Positions 15,846 to 23,098 of a DNA stretch of 37,298 nucleotides are shown here, piece after piece (positions within the stretch are counted from its first letter, which is position 1; the number at the start of each line of letters is the position of its first letter). The notes under the pieces are model-generated. The model was given only the letters and a program-made list of their open reading frames with translations. It was not told the DNA's origin and made no database searches. The position numbers and the translations under genes were made by a program. Source of the DNA: an uncultured Bacteroidales bacterium (GTDB taxonomy: Bacteria > Bacteroidota > Bacteroidia > Bacteroidales > UBA932); the NCBI GenBank assembly GCA_947167015.1, contig CAMVGM010000018.1, forward strand, positions 1 through 37,298, in the 5' to 3' direction.

Positions 15846-18800
15846 TTATTCTTGGAACAGGAGAGGGAGGGACTCGTCGAGCCAGTATTTGGCGTTCATC
15901 CAGGTGTGGCCGAACTTGTCGTCCGTGAACACCTTCACGTTTTTGATCCCCTTGCTGTCGAGGAAATCCATATAGTCCTTGGCGTTGCCGTAGAGGAAGT
16001 CGTCCGTGCCCACGCCGAGCCAGAAGAGGTGGATCTTCTTGTTCAGGGCGTCGGGGTCGTCATAGACGCCGCCCGGCAGGGTGGTGCTGGTGAAGGAACT
16101 GTAGGAGCAAAGCCAGGAGAACTTGTCGAGGTTCGTCAGGCCGGCCGCCAGGCCCTGGTTGCCGCCGCGGGAGAAGCCGCCGATGGCGCGGTGGTCGCGG
16201 TCGTTGAGGGTGCGGTAGTTCTTCTCGACGAAGGGCATCAGGTCCTGGATGAGGTCCTTGGTGAACATGTCGCCCATCCGAGGGGCCTGGCCCGCAGGGA
16301 AATACTTGGACGGGTTGCCGTAGGGGAGGACGATGATCATGTCCTTCGCCTTGCCTTCCGCGATGAGGTTGTCCAGGATGAGGTTCATCCGGCCGACCTT
16401 GAAGTACACCTCCTCGGTGTCGGTGGTGCCGCTGATCAGGTAGAAGACGGGATATTTCTTGCCCTTGTTCTTGTCATACTGCGGCGGGGTGTACACGATC
16501 GCGTTGCCGTAGGTTCCGAGGCTCTCGGACCAGTAGTTTACATAGTCCACGCTGCCGTGGGGAACGTCCTTGAGGGCGTGCAGCAGGGGAGCGCCCGTGC
16601 CGCGGACGTCCACGAGGCTGTTCTTGAAGGTCTCGTTCGGGAACCAGTCGGGGTTCTGCGGGTCCATCACCTGCACGCCGTCTACGTCGAAACTGTAGGG
16701 ATACATGTCCGGTGCCACGGGGCCGAGGGTGACGGTCCAGACGCCGTTCGCGCCCTTCGTCATCTCCTGGGTGCCGGCGAACTGGGTGTTGACCTTGACG
16801 GACTTGGCATTGGGGTCGCGGTAGTTGAAGGTGACGGTGTTGTCGGGATTCACGACGGGGGAAGACACGCCGCCGCCCATCTGCGGGGCGCCCATCGCGC
16901 CGCCCATGCCCGGCCAGCCGCCCCGGCGGGGCTGCCGGCGGATCTCCAGGATCACCTTGCCGGTCTCGGGGCCGCGCTCGACCTTCATCCACATCTCGGC
17001 GTTGACCTGCGTGCCGACGCCCATCTCGGTAAGCTTCGCTTCGATGCCCGGCTCACCCTCGCCGACGAGGTCGGCCTTCGTGAGCTCGCCCGCCCACAGG
17101 ACGGGGCCGTAGCTGTGGTTGATCACCCAGTAGCCCGGGTCGATGCCGTCGAAGACGTAGCGGTCCACGCCCTCCTTGACCATGATGCGCTTGGTGTCGG
17201 CGTTGCCGCCGTATCCGCCGCCGCGCTGGCCCGGGGTGCGCTTGTTGATCTCCACCTCGCCGCCGGTGCCGTTGACTTCCTCGCTGCGCGGGTAGAAGTA
17301 ATCCAGGCCGGAGTCGAAGGACTCGACCTCGAAGCAGTACTCGGAAGCGGTGTTGAGGCTGTGGAGCTTGAGGTAGTTCTTGTCGTAGACGATGTAGCTG
17401 TTGTAGAGCTTGCCGGGCTCGATGCCGTAGCGGATGATGTAGCCGTCGGCGCCGGGCACGGGATCCCAGAGGAGTTCGGCCTCGCGGCGGTCCTGCGGAT
17501 TGCGGACGACCTTGACGCCGGCCACCTTGACGCTGCCCGCGGAGGCGGGGTTGCCGAAGACGCGCAGGTCCTTGATGCTGAACTTGGCGCCGTCATGGCA
17601 CTGGCGGGTGTTGGTCACCTTGATGAAACGGCCCTGGACGGGCGTCTTCAGTTCGGTGTAGTCGTGGTGGAAGTCCAGCTTGTTGGCGGGCTTGTCGATG
17701 ATCGTGGTCCAGGCGTTCCCGTCGAGGGAGACCTCGACCTTGAAGCACTGGTAGAATTCGGGATTGGCGGGTGCCTGCATGGCGCCGGGGGCGCCGAAAC
17801 CGCCGCGGGCGGGCTGGACGGCCCCGATGTGGTCGAAGTTGCACTGCACGGCGTAGATGTCGGCCACCTTGCCGAGGTCCACCTGGAACCATTCGCCCGG
17901 ATCACCGGTCTGCGCGGCCCAGTTGGTCATGAAGTCCTCGTCCACGGCGTTCTCCGGGACGTAGTTCTCGAAGGTGGAGGAGACGGTGACCTTCTTCTGG
18001 TGGGTCAGGAGTTTCCAGCCGGTCCAGTTGTGGTCCACCGCGTCGGTGCGGGTGCCCGGCCAGTACTGCGGGTAGTCGCCGAACTCGACGTTGGAATGCA
18101 TCACGCCGTCGGCGTCCACCGCCGTCGGGAAGATGGCGAGCTCGGAACCGCGGCCCGCGCCGCCGTAGCTGGCGGGAATCATGCAGATGGTCCAGAGCTG
18201 GCCGTTCTTGTCGTGGAAGGTGCTGCCGTGGCCGGCGCCCACCGCGAAGCCAGTGGTCTTGAAGGTCAAGGGGTTATGCGGGGAGTAGGTGAAGGGGCCC
18301 ATCGGGCTGTCGCTCACGTAAACGCCGTGCGAGTAGGAAAGGAGCTCCAGGCCGATGGCGGCGTACTGGAGGTAGTATTTGCCGTTGTGCTTGGTCATCC
18401 AGGGGCCTTCGATCCAGGGATATTCCTCCTCGAAATAGTCCCGGCGGCCGCCGAAGATGGAGTAGATCACGTCGTCGTGCGTGCGCTTCTCGAAACCGTG
18501 GTTGCGGTAGTCGCTGAAGAAGAGGACTTCCGGTCCGGCGATCTCCTTGAAGGTCTTCTTGTCCAGTTCGACGACCTTAAAGGGCATCAGCTGGGACCAG
18601 CCGTAGTACAGGTAGAGCCGGCCGTCGTCATCCACGAACATGTTGGCGTCGCCGTAGCGGTCGCTGTCGAAGGTGCCGACCTGCTCCCAGGTGCCCGCCT
18701 TGGGGTCGATGGCCTTGAAGACGTTCTTGTTGTTCATCGAGCAGCCGTACAGGCTGCCGTCCATCTCCACGACGGACACCACGCCGCCCGGATAGTTCGG

Positions 18801-19046
18801 GGCGTCCACGTAGGTCCAGTCCTTGAAGTCGGGGGAGTACCAGTAGCCCTTGCGGTGGGAGACGAAGAGGTAGTAGTCATCCTGGTAGACCAGCACGACC
18901 GGCTCTCCGCCACGATAGGACCGCTCGCCGGGGACGACCAGGTCGAGCGGATTGCAGAAAGTGGTCTTCTCCTGTCCCTGCAATGAAGCGGACAGGAGCA
19001 GTGCGACGGCCGCGAATACGGCGCGCGCGAGCGTTTTGGTGTGCAT
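15846..19046 (-). CDS. Multidomain GH43 / F5-8C / Fn3 / CBM48-CE1 xylan enzyme
   Basis: A 1066-aa secreted protein. Signal peptide 1-24 leaves Gln first. A GH43 five-bladed propeller spans about 30-330: pKa-setting Asp near 131 in YGDANMFVDDDG and acid Glu near 212 in WIEGPW, while the base position reads GGEP (Glu48) where GH43 normally has Asp-Pro. Then come a discoidin-like F5/8C domain (about 345-485), an Fn3-like domain (about 500-590), an unassigned beta-rich segment (about 620-710) and a CBM48-like plus CE1 esterase half (about 725-1066) with Ser near 958 in GFSRGG, an Asp in GTDDF and His near 1046 in GHTW. Gly-rich linkers separate domains. It likely combines arabinofuranosidase or xylosidase action with feruloyl or acetyl release. 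The start at 19046 was chosen for its signal peptide; an upstream one at 19097 crosses the -7 element. First gene of a four-gene operon. Confidence 0.88.
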   Translation of the reverse strand: MHTKTLARAVFAAVALLLSASLQGQEKTTFCNPLDLVVPGERSYRGGEPVVLVYQDDYYLFVSHRKGYWYSPDFKDWTYVDAPNYPGGVVSVVEMDGSLYGCSMNNKNVFKAIDPKAGTWEQVGTFDSDRYGDANMFVDDDGRLYLYYGWSQLMPFKVVELDKKTFKEIAGPEVLFFSDYRNHGFEKRTHDDVIYSIFGGRRDYFEEEYPWIEGPWMTKHNGKYYLQYAAIGLELLSYSHGVYVSDSPMGPFTYSPHNPLTFKTTGFAVGAGHGSTFHDKNGQLWTICMIPASYGGAGRGSELAIFPTAVDADGVMHSNVEFGDYPQYWPGTRTDAVDHNWTGWKLLTHQKKVTVSSTFENYVPENAVDEDFMTNWAAQTGDPGEWFQVDLGKVADIYAVQCNFDHIGAVQPARGGFGAPGAMQAPANPEFYQCFKVEVSLDGNAWTTIIDKPANKLDFHHDYTELKTPVQGRFIKVTNTRQCHDGAKFSIKDLRVFGNPASAGSVKVAGVKVVRNPQDRREAELLWDPVPGADGYIIRYGIEPGKLYNSYIVYDKNYLKLHSLNTASEYCFEVESFDSGLDYFYPRSEEVNGTGGEVEINKRTPGQRGGGYGGNADTKRIMVKEGVDRYVFDGIDPGYWVINHSYGPVLWAGELTKADLVGEGEPGIEAKLTEMGVGTQVNAEMWMKVERGPETGKVILEIRRQPRRGGWPGMGGAMGAPQMGGGVSSPVVNPDNTVTFNYRDPNAKSVKVNTQFAGTQEMTKGANGVWTVTLGPVAPDMYPYSFDVDGVQVMDPQNPDWFPNETFKNSLVDVRGTGAPLLHALKDVPHGSVDYVNYWSESLGTYGNAIVYTPPQYDKNKGKKYPVFYLISGTTDTEEVYFKVGRMNLILDNLIAEGKAKDMIIVLPYGNPSKYFPAGQAPRMGDMFTKDLIQDLMPFVEKNYRTLNDRDHRAIGGFSRGGNQGLAAGLTNLDKFSWLCSYSSFTSTTLPGGVYDDPDALNKKIHLFWLGVGTDDFLYGNAKDYMDFLDSKGIKNVKVFTDDKFGHTWMNAKYWLDESLPLLFQE

Positions 19047-19060
19047 ATACGGATAGGTTA
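19044..19060 (-). repeat. Leader motif copy 1, ending in the GH43 ATG
   Basis: On the minus strand the 17 nt TAACCTATCCGTATATG end with the start codon of the GH43 fusion gene. The MBL gene start at 20851-20867 carries the same 17 nt with one difference (A for T at position 6). Such a match at two start codons points to a shared translation or regulatory leader. Confidence 0.6.
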
Positions 19061-19072
19061 AAGTTTCCGTAT

Positions 19073-19080
19073 CAAATTTA
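19073..19080 (-). promoter_or_regulatory. -7 element of the GH43-CE1-DUF1573-GH3 operon
   Basis: TAAATTTG on the minus strand matches TAnnTTTG and lies 26 nt before the ATG at 19046. No TTTG stands at the usual -33 distance, which may mean that an activator is needed. Confidence 0.5.
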
Positions 19081-19140
19081 CGCACGCTCGCGCGCATATC
19101 CTATCGGCTACGGCGCAAAAACTTTCGTTTTCAATTCACG

Positions 19141-19155
19141 GGGACGGGGCGTCCC
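19141..19155 (-). terminator. Perfect hairpin directly after the MBL stop
   Basis: GGGACG (19141-19146) and CGTCCC (19150-19155) form a perfect 6-bp stem with a 3-nt loop, touching the TAA stop of the MBL gene. There is no T tract right after it, so it could be a weak terminator, an attenuator before the GH43 operon or an RNA-stabilising end. Confidence 0.35.
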
Positions 19156-20853
19156 TTACTTCAGGGCGTCGGGGTCGTTGTAGCGTATCGTGACGCCGAA
19201 GTCGGTGACGGAGCGGTTCAGGCCGTTGGCGCTGTCCGGCGTGCCCTTGCGCTTGCCGGAAAGGACTTCCTGCGACATCTTCTTCTCGTCCAGGACCCGC
19301 TGCAGGGTCTCGGGGTTGTCGCCGTGGTAGTGGCCCGGGTAGAGTTTGACGATCCCGTTCTTCTGCATGTACTCCGCCGCGCGGGTGCAGGTGTTGATGA
19401 GGGTCTTGAACGTGCCGGCGAAGAGCAGCAGGTTGGTGGAGCCGAAGGCGTCGCCGCTGAATCCGTAGTGGTTCTCCTTGTCGAAGAAGGTGATGGAACC
19501 GGAGGTGTGGCCGGGGGTGTGCATCACCTCGATCTTGCGGCCGCCCAGGTCGATGACGTCACCGTCCTCCAGGTGGTGGACCGTGCCCTTGTAGGGGTTG
19601 CGGCCTGCCGCGATCATCGGCTCGTCGGCCGGATGGATCCAGACTTCCGGGAAGCAGCCGATGCCGCCGACGTGGTCGCCGTGGCCGTGGGTGAGGGCCA
19701 TCATCACGGGCTTGCCGGTCAGGGAGGCGACCAGCTTGTCCAGGTCTTTCACCCGGGAGCCGGCGTCGATCACGAGGGCTTTTTCGTCGCCTTCCAGCAC
19801 GTAGATGGATTCATTGTAAACGAGGTGGCCGTTCCCTTCCCAGGTGTGTCCGTCGATCTGGCGGAAGACCACGTCCTGGTTGCGGCAGACGAATTTCTCG
19901 GCGTAGTGGTTCCGGTATGCTTCCGCCTGCTTCGCATTCCAAGTCACGATGGCATTGCCGTTGCGGAAGTAGGTGTCCAGGTCCGGGCGTCCGAGATTCG
20001 AGGGCTCCGTGGCGGCGGTTCCGGATTCCATCTGGTCCAGCAACTCCTTCATTTCCAGGAGGTAATCCCAGCCGATCTCGCGGCCTTTCGGAAGGGTCAG
20101 CCAGTCTTTCTGCCAGTAGTGGCCGCCGTAGATCTGCAGGCGGGCGGGGTTCACGCCGCGCTCCTCCAGGGTGGCGATCAGGTGCGGGACGGCGGAGACG
20201 TAGTTGTTGAAAGCGTCTTCGTTGAAGATCCACACGCCGTGGCCGGAGCCGACGGCGTCGCCGGTGAAGAGCAGGTCGTGTCCCTGCAGCAGGAAGACCA
20301 TCGAACCGGCGGTGTGGCCCGGCACGGCGATGGCTTCCACCTGCAGGCCGCCCAGATCGAAGACCTCACCCTCGCGGAAGAAACGGCGCTGTGCCTCGGG
20401 GAAACGGTCTGCCAGGCGGGTGAAGTCCGCCTGCGGCAGGGCGAAACGCACATCCGGGTCATCCACGAAAGCGGGGAGCATGCCGGTGTGGTCGCCGTGA
20501 TTGTGGGTGAACGTGACGGTGAGCGGCTTGCCCGCCGTGCGCTCCGCGACGATGGCGCGCAGCGATTCCTTGGCGTTGTCGGCCCAGTTCACCGGGTTGG
20601 ACAGGTCGATGAGCAGGGCTTCCTTCTCGCCTGCGATCAGGTAGATGTCCGAGCAGTTATTGAAATGCGTCTTGTTCCCGTCGGCGTCGAAGGTCTCGCC
20701 GGCGGGGTTGGCGGCATTGTAGTCCTGGATGTGCCAGACGTTCTTCTCGATGACGGAGACGGTGTAGGGACCGACCTCGACGTCCTTGGGACCGGTGCAG
20801 GCTGCCAGCAGGAGCGCTGCCGCGGCGCTGAAAAGGATACTCTTGGGATACAT
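19156..20853 (-). CDS. Lipoprotein with two metallo-beta-lactamase domains
   Basis: A 565-aa lipoprotein (lipobox LLAAC, Cys19). The first MBL-fold domain covers about 30-260 with the metal motif HNHGDHTG near residue 116, a later His in VPGHTAGS and an Asp in FTGDAVG. The second covers about 310-530 with HGHGDHVG near residue 387, HTPGHTSGS and FSGDAFGS, then a His in YPGHYHGD. Both metal sites look complete, so neither half is an obvious decayed copy. MBL-fold hydrolases act on many substrates (lactams, lactones, thioesters, phosphodiesters), so the activity cannot be named. It is the last gene of the CE2-SGNH-MBOAT operon, 22 nt after the MBOAT stop, with no promoter motif in that gap. Its start shares a 17-nt leader with the GH43 gene. 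Confidence 0.85.
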   Translation of the reverse strand: MYPKSILFSAAAALLLAACTGPKDVEVGPYTVSVIEKNVWHIQDYNAANPAGETFDADGNKTHFNNCSDIYLIAGEKEALLIDLSNPVNWADNAKESLRAIVAERTAGKPLTVTFTHNHGDHTGMLPAFVDDPDVRFALPQADFTRLADRFPEAQRRFFREGEVFDLGGLQVEAIAVPGHTAGSMVFLLQGHDLLFTGDAVGSGHGVWIFNEDAFNNYVSAVPHLIATLEERGVNPARLQIYGGHYWQKDWLTLPKGREIGWDYLLEMKELLDQMESGTAATEPSNLGRPDLDTYFRNGNAIVTWNAKQAEAYRNHYAEKFVCRNQDVVFRQIDGHTWEGNGHLVYNESIYVLEGDEKALVIDAGSRVKDLDKLVASLTGKPVMMALTHGHGDHVGGIGCFPEVWIHPADEPMIAAGRNPYKGTVHHLEDGDVIDLGGRKIEVMHTPGHTSGSITFFDKENHYGFSGDAFGSTNLLLFAGTFKTLINTCTRAAEYMQKNGIVKLYPGHYHGDNPETLQRVLDEKKMSQEVLSGKRKGTPDSANGLNRSVTDFGVTIRYNDPDALK

Positions 20854-20867
20854 ATACGGATTGGTTA
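20851..20867 (-). repeat. Leader motif copy 2, ending in the MBL ATG
   Basis: TAACCAATCCGTATATG on the minus strand, 16 of 17 bases equal to the leader at 19044-19060. It occupies most of the 22-nt gap between the MBOAT stop and the MBL start. Confidence 0.6.
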
Positions 20868-20875
20868 GTTTTTGA

Positions 20876-22321
20876 TCAGAACTGGTAATAGATGAAGGGC
20901 TGGATGTCGCCGCTGCGCAGCTGGATGACCAGCTGGACGGCCATCAGGAACATGAGGAAGATGACGATCCAGGGCAGGTGGGTGAAACGGGCCCGGAGGC
21001 GGTCGTAGGTGCGCGGCGGGATCAGCAGCCCGGCCGCGGCGACCGCGAGCACCACGCACCAGAGCTTCCGGGCGGCCCAGAAGGGTGCGGCATAGGCGAA
21101 GTCGAATTCCGTGAAGATGCGGCGGAAGATCTCGCCCGCGTCCGCCATGCTCCCGGCGCGGAAGAAGACCCAGCAGACCATGACGAAAACCATCGTCAGC
21201 AGCCAGCTCAGCGCTTTCACGGGCAGTTTGTCGGGGATCTTTTTCAGCCAGCCCCGGCAGAGTTTGTGCACGGCCAGGCCCGCCCCGTGCAGGGCGCCCC
21301 AGAGGACGAACATCCAGGTGGAACCGTGCCAGAGCCCGGCCACGACCATGGTGAGGAAGTTGTTGAGCAGAGTGCGCGCCAGCCCTTTCCGGTTGCCGCC
21401 CAGGGGGATATAGACGTAGTCCCGGAACCAGGTGGACAGGGAGATGTGCCAGCGGCGCCAGAATTCCGTCAGGTTGAGCGAGCGGTAGGGGAAGAGGAAG
21501 TTGTCGTCGAGGCGGAAGCCCATCAGAGAGGCGATGCCGATGGAAAGGTCGCTGTAACCGGAGAAATCCAGGTAGATCTGCATCGTGTAGCCCAGGACGG
21601 CCATCAGGAGTTCGTAGCCGGAATAGGAGACGGGGCTGTCGAAGGCCAGGTTGTTATAGACCGCCAGGTAGTCGGCGATCACGCCCTTTTTCAGCAGGCC
21701 GCAGATGATGAGCCAGAAGCCCAGGCGCAGTTCGTGGCGCGTGGCGGGTTCGTTGCGCCGGATCTGCGGCAGGAAGCGGCCGGCGCGGGTGATCGGGCCG
21801 GCGAGCAGCAGCGGGAAGAAGGAGAGGTAGAAGCAGAATTCCAGGAAATCCGGGCGGCCTTCGTACTTGCCGCGATAGACGTCCACGGAATAGCTGATGG
21901 CTTGGAAGGTATAGAAGGAGATGCCGATGGGCAGGACGATGTCGCCCACGGCGAAGTTGCTCTTCAGCAGCGGGTTGAGGATACCCTCCACGAAGAAGCC
22001 GCTGTACTTGAAATACACCAGCGCCGCCAGGTCCAGCAGGATAATCAGCGCCAGCAGCACCTTGCCGCGGGCGCCGTGCGAGGACGCCGCGCTGGAGAAG
22101 GCAAGCCCGGCGGACTTGCGGAGCAGTTCGGTCAGGAAGTAGTTGACGGCGGCGGTGGCGGGGAGCAGCAACATCAGCCAGCCGTTGGCCTGCCAGAAAA
22201 AAAACAAGTCGAAAGCAAGCACCCACAAGAGCATGGCCGTCCTGTTCCATCTCCGGACGAAGATGTAAATCAGGAAGAAGGCGCAGAAAGCCGCCCAGAA
22301 GCCGATGCTGATGAAATTCAC
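20876..22321 (-). CDS. MBOAT-family O-acyltransferase (AlgI/DltB-like)
   Basis: A 481-aa integral membrane protein with about ten or more hydrophobic helices. MBOAT signatures are clear: LPIGISFYTFQAISYSVDVYRG near residues 120-145, the stretch RRWHISLSTWFRDYVYIPLGG near 290, and the catalytic His in LWHGSTW near residue 332. Family members such as AlgI, PatA and DltB move acyl (usually acetyl) groups through the membrane for addition to extracytoplasmic glycans or teichoic acids. It starts at a GTG, 6 nt after the stop of the SGNH gene; AlgI-type proteins typically work with an SGNH partner, so these two probably form the O-acetylation pair. The acceptor glycan is unknown. The upstream CE2-type gene and downstream MBL gene share the operon. 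Confidence 0.92.
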   Translation of the reverse strand: MNFISIGFWAAFCAFFLIYIFVRRWNRTAMLLWVLAFDLFFFWQANGWLMLLLPATAAVNYFLTELLRKSAGLAFSSAASSHGARGKVLLALIILLDLAALVYFKYSGFFVEGILNPLLKSNFAVGDIVLPIGISFYTFQAISYSVDVYRGKYEGRPDFLEFCFYLSFFPLLLAGPITRAGRFLPQIRRNEPATRHELRLGFWLIICGLLKKGVIADYLAVYNNLAFDSPVSYSGYELLMAVLGYTMQIYLDFSGYSDLSIGIASLMGFRLDDNFLFPYRSLNLTEFWRRWHISLSTWFRDYVYIPLGGNRKGLARTLLNNFLTMVVAGLWHGSTWMFVLWGALHGAGLAVHKLCRGWLKKIPDKLPVKALSWLLTMVFVMVCWVFFRAGSMADAGEIFRRIFTEFDFAYAAPFWAARKLWCVVLAVAAAGLLIPPRTYDRLRARFTHLPWIVIFLMFLMAVQLVIQLRSGDIQPFIYYQF

Positions 22322-22327
22322 GGGGCG

Positions 22328-23095
22328 TCAGTCTTTAGGCGGCGAGAGGATGGTCACGCCGTGGGTCTTGGGAGTATCTTTCTCCGGGATGTCCCAGCGG
22401 ATGGGGTGGGCTGAGGAATCCCGCAGCCAGGTGGACACGGAATCCGCCCACATGTTGTAAGAAGCCAGGACCGGATGGGCGCCGTCCTTGGCGCGCTGGT
22501 ACTGGAGCCGGAGGCTGGGATAGTAACGCTTCTTCCCGCAGTGCCGCAGCAGGATGTCGTTGATGCCCGTATCGGGTTTCCAGTTGGGCGGGCCGATCCA
22601 GATGAAAGGCAGGTCGCCGATCTCGCCGATGATCTTGCCCACGGCGGCCTCCCGCTCGTCCAAATTCCTGACGAAGAGCTCGTTGGCGCCGATGCAGAGG
22701 AAGACGTAGGTGGGGTCGAACTTGCGGATGAAATGCGTCAGCGTGTCGCCCTTCGCCCAGTATTTGGAGGAGGAACTGTACCAGATGACGCACTGCATCG
22801 TGTGACCGTTGGCCGTGGCGTACTGCGAGAGGCGGTAACGCAGGCCTTCGACCATCGAGTCGCCCACGAACAGGATCCGGTGGGCGCTGGTGTCGGGCCC
22901 TTCGGGCTCCGGAACCGGTTCCGGCGGGGGGATGGGCGGGAGGACGAGGGTGTCCTTCCCGGGAAAGTTCCAGGCGCTCAGGTCCAGGCGCCGCAGGCCC
23001 TTCTCCGGGTTCTGCGGCGGGCAGAAGCGGGCGAAGGCGACGACGCAGAGCAGGGCGGCGGCCAGGACGGCGAAAGCGGCGAGCGAATGCTTCAT
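22328..23095 (-). CDS. SGNH-hydrolase-fold protein, probable MBOAT partner
   Basis: A 255-aa protein with an N-terminal hydrophobic helix (residues 5-22, signal anchor), a Pro/Glu-rich linker (about 50-68) and an SGNH/GDSL domain. Block I reads FVGDSMVEG with the Ser near residue 79 and block III CIGANE; the Asp-His block is less clear, the best candidate being the C-terminal segment KDTPKTHG. In AlgJ/AlgX and PatB-type systems such a protein takes acetyl from the MBOAT partner and puts it on the glycan. The gene lies 3 nt after the CE2 gene and 6 nt before the MBOAT gene, which supports that pairing. If the Asp-His pair proves absent, it would be a non-catalytic partner. Confidence 0.82.
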   Translation of the reverse strand: MKHSLAAFAVLAAALLCVVAFARFCPPQNPEKGLRRLDLSAWNFPGKDTLVLPPIPPPEPVPEPEGPDTSAHRILFVGDSMVEGLRYRLSQYATANGHTMQCVIWYSSSSKYWAKGDTLTHFIRKFDPTYVFLCIGANELFVRNLDEREAAVGKIIGEIGDLPFIWIGPPNWKPDTGINDILLRHCGKKRYYPSLRLQYQRAKDGAHPVLASYNMWADSVSTWLRDSSAHPIRWDIPEKDTPKTHGVTILSPPKD

Positions 23096-23098
23096 GGG

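Noticed and set aside
13788..18986. A 1732-codon open frame on the plus strand opposite the xylan operon
   Set aside because: It runs antisense across several real genes, has Val/Gly/Ala/His-rich, domain-free translation and no promoter or start context. High GC at third positions removes stops from this frame. The minus-strand genes show clear catalytic motifs.
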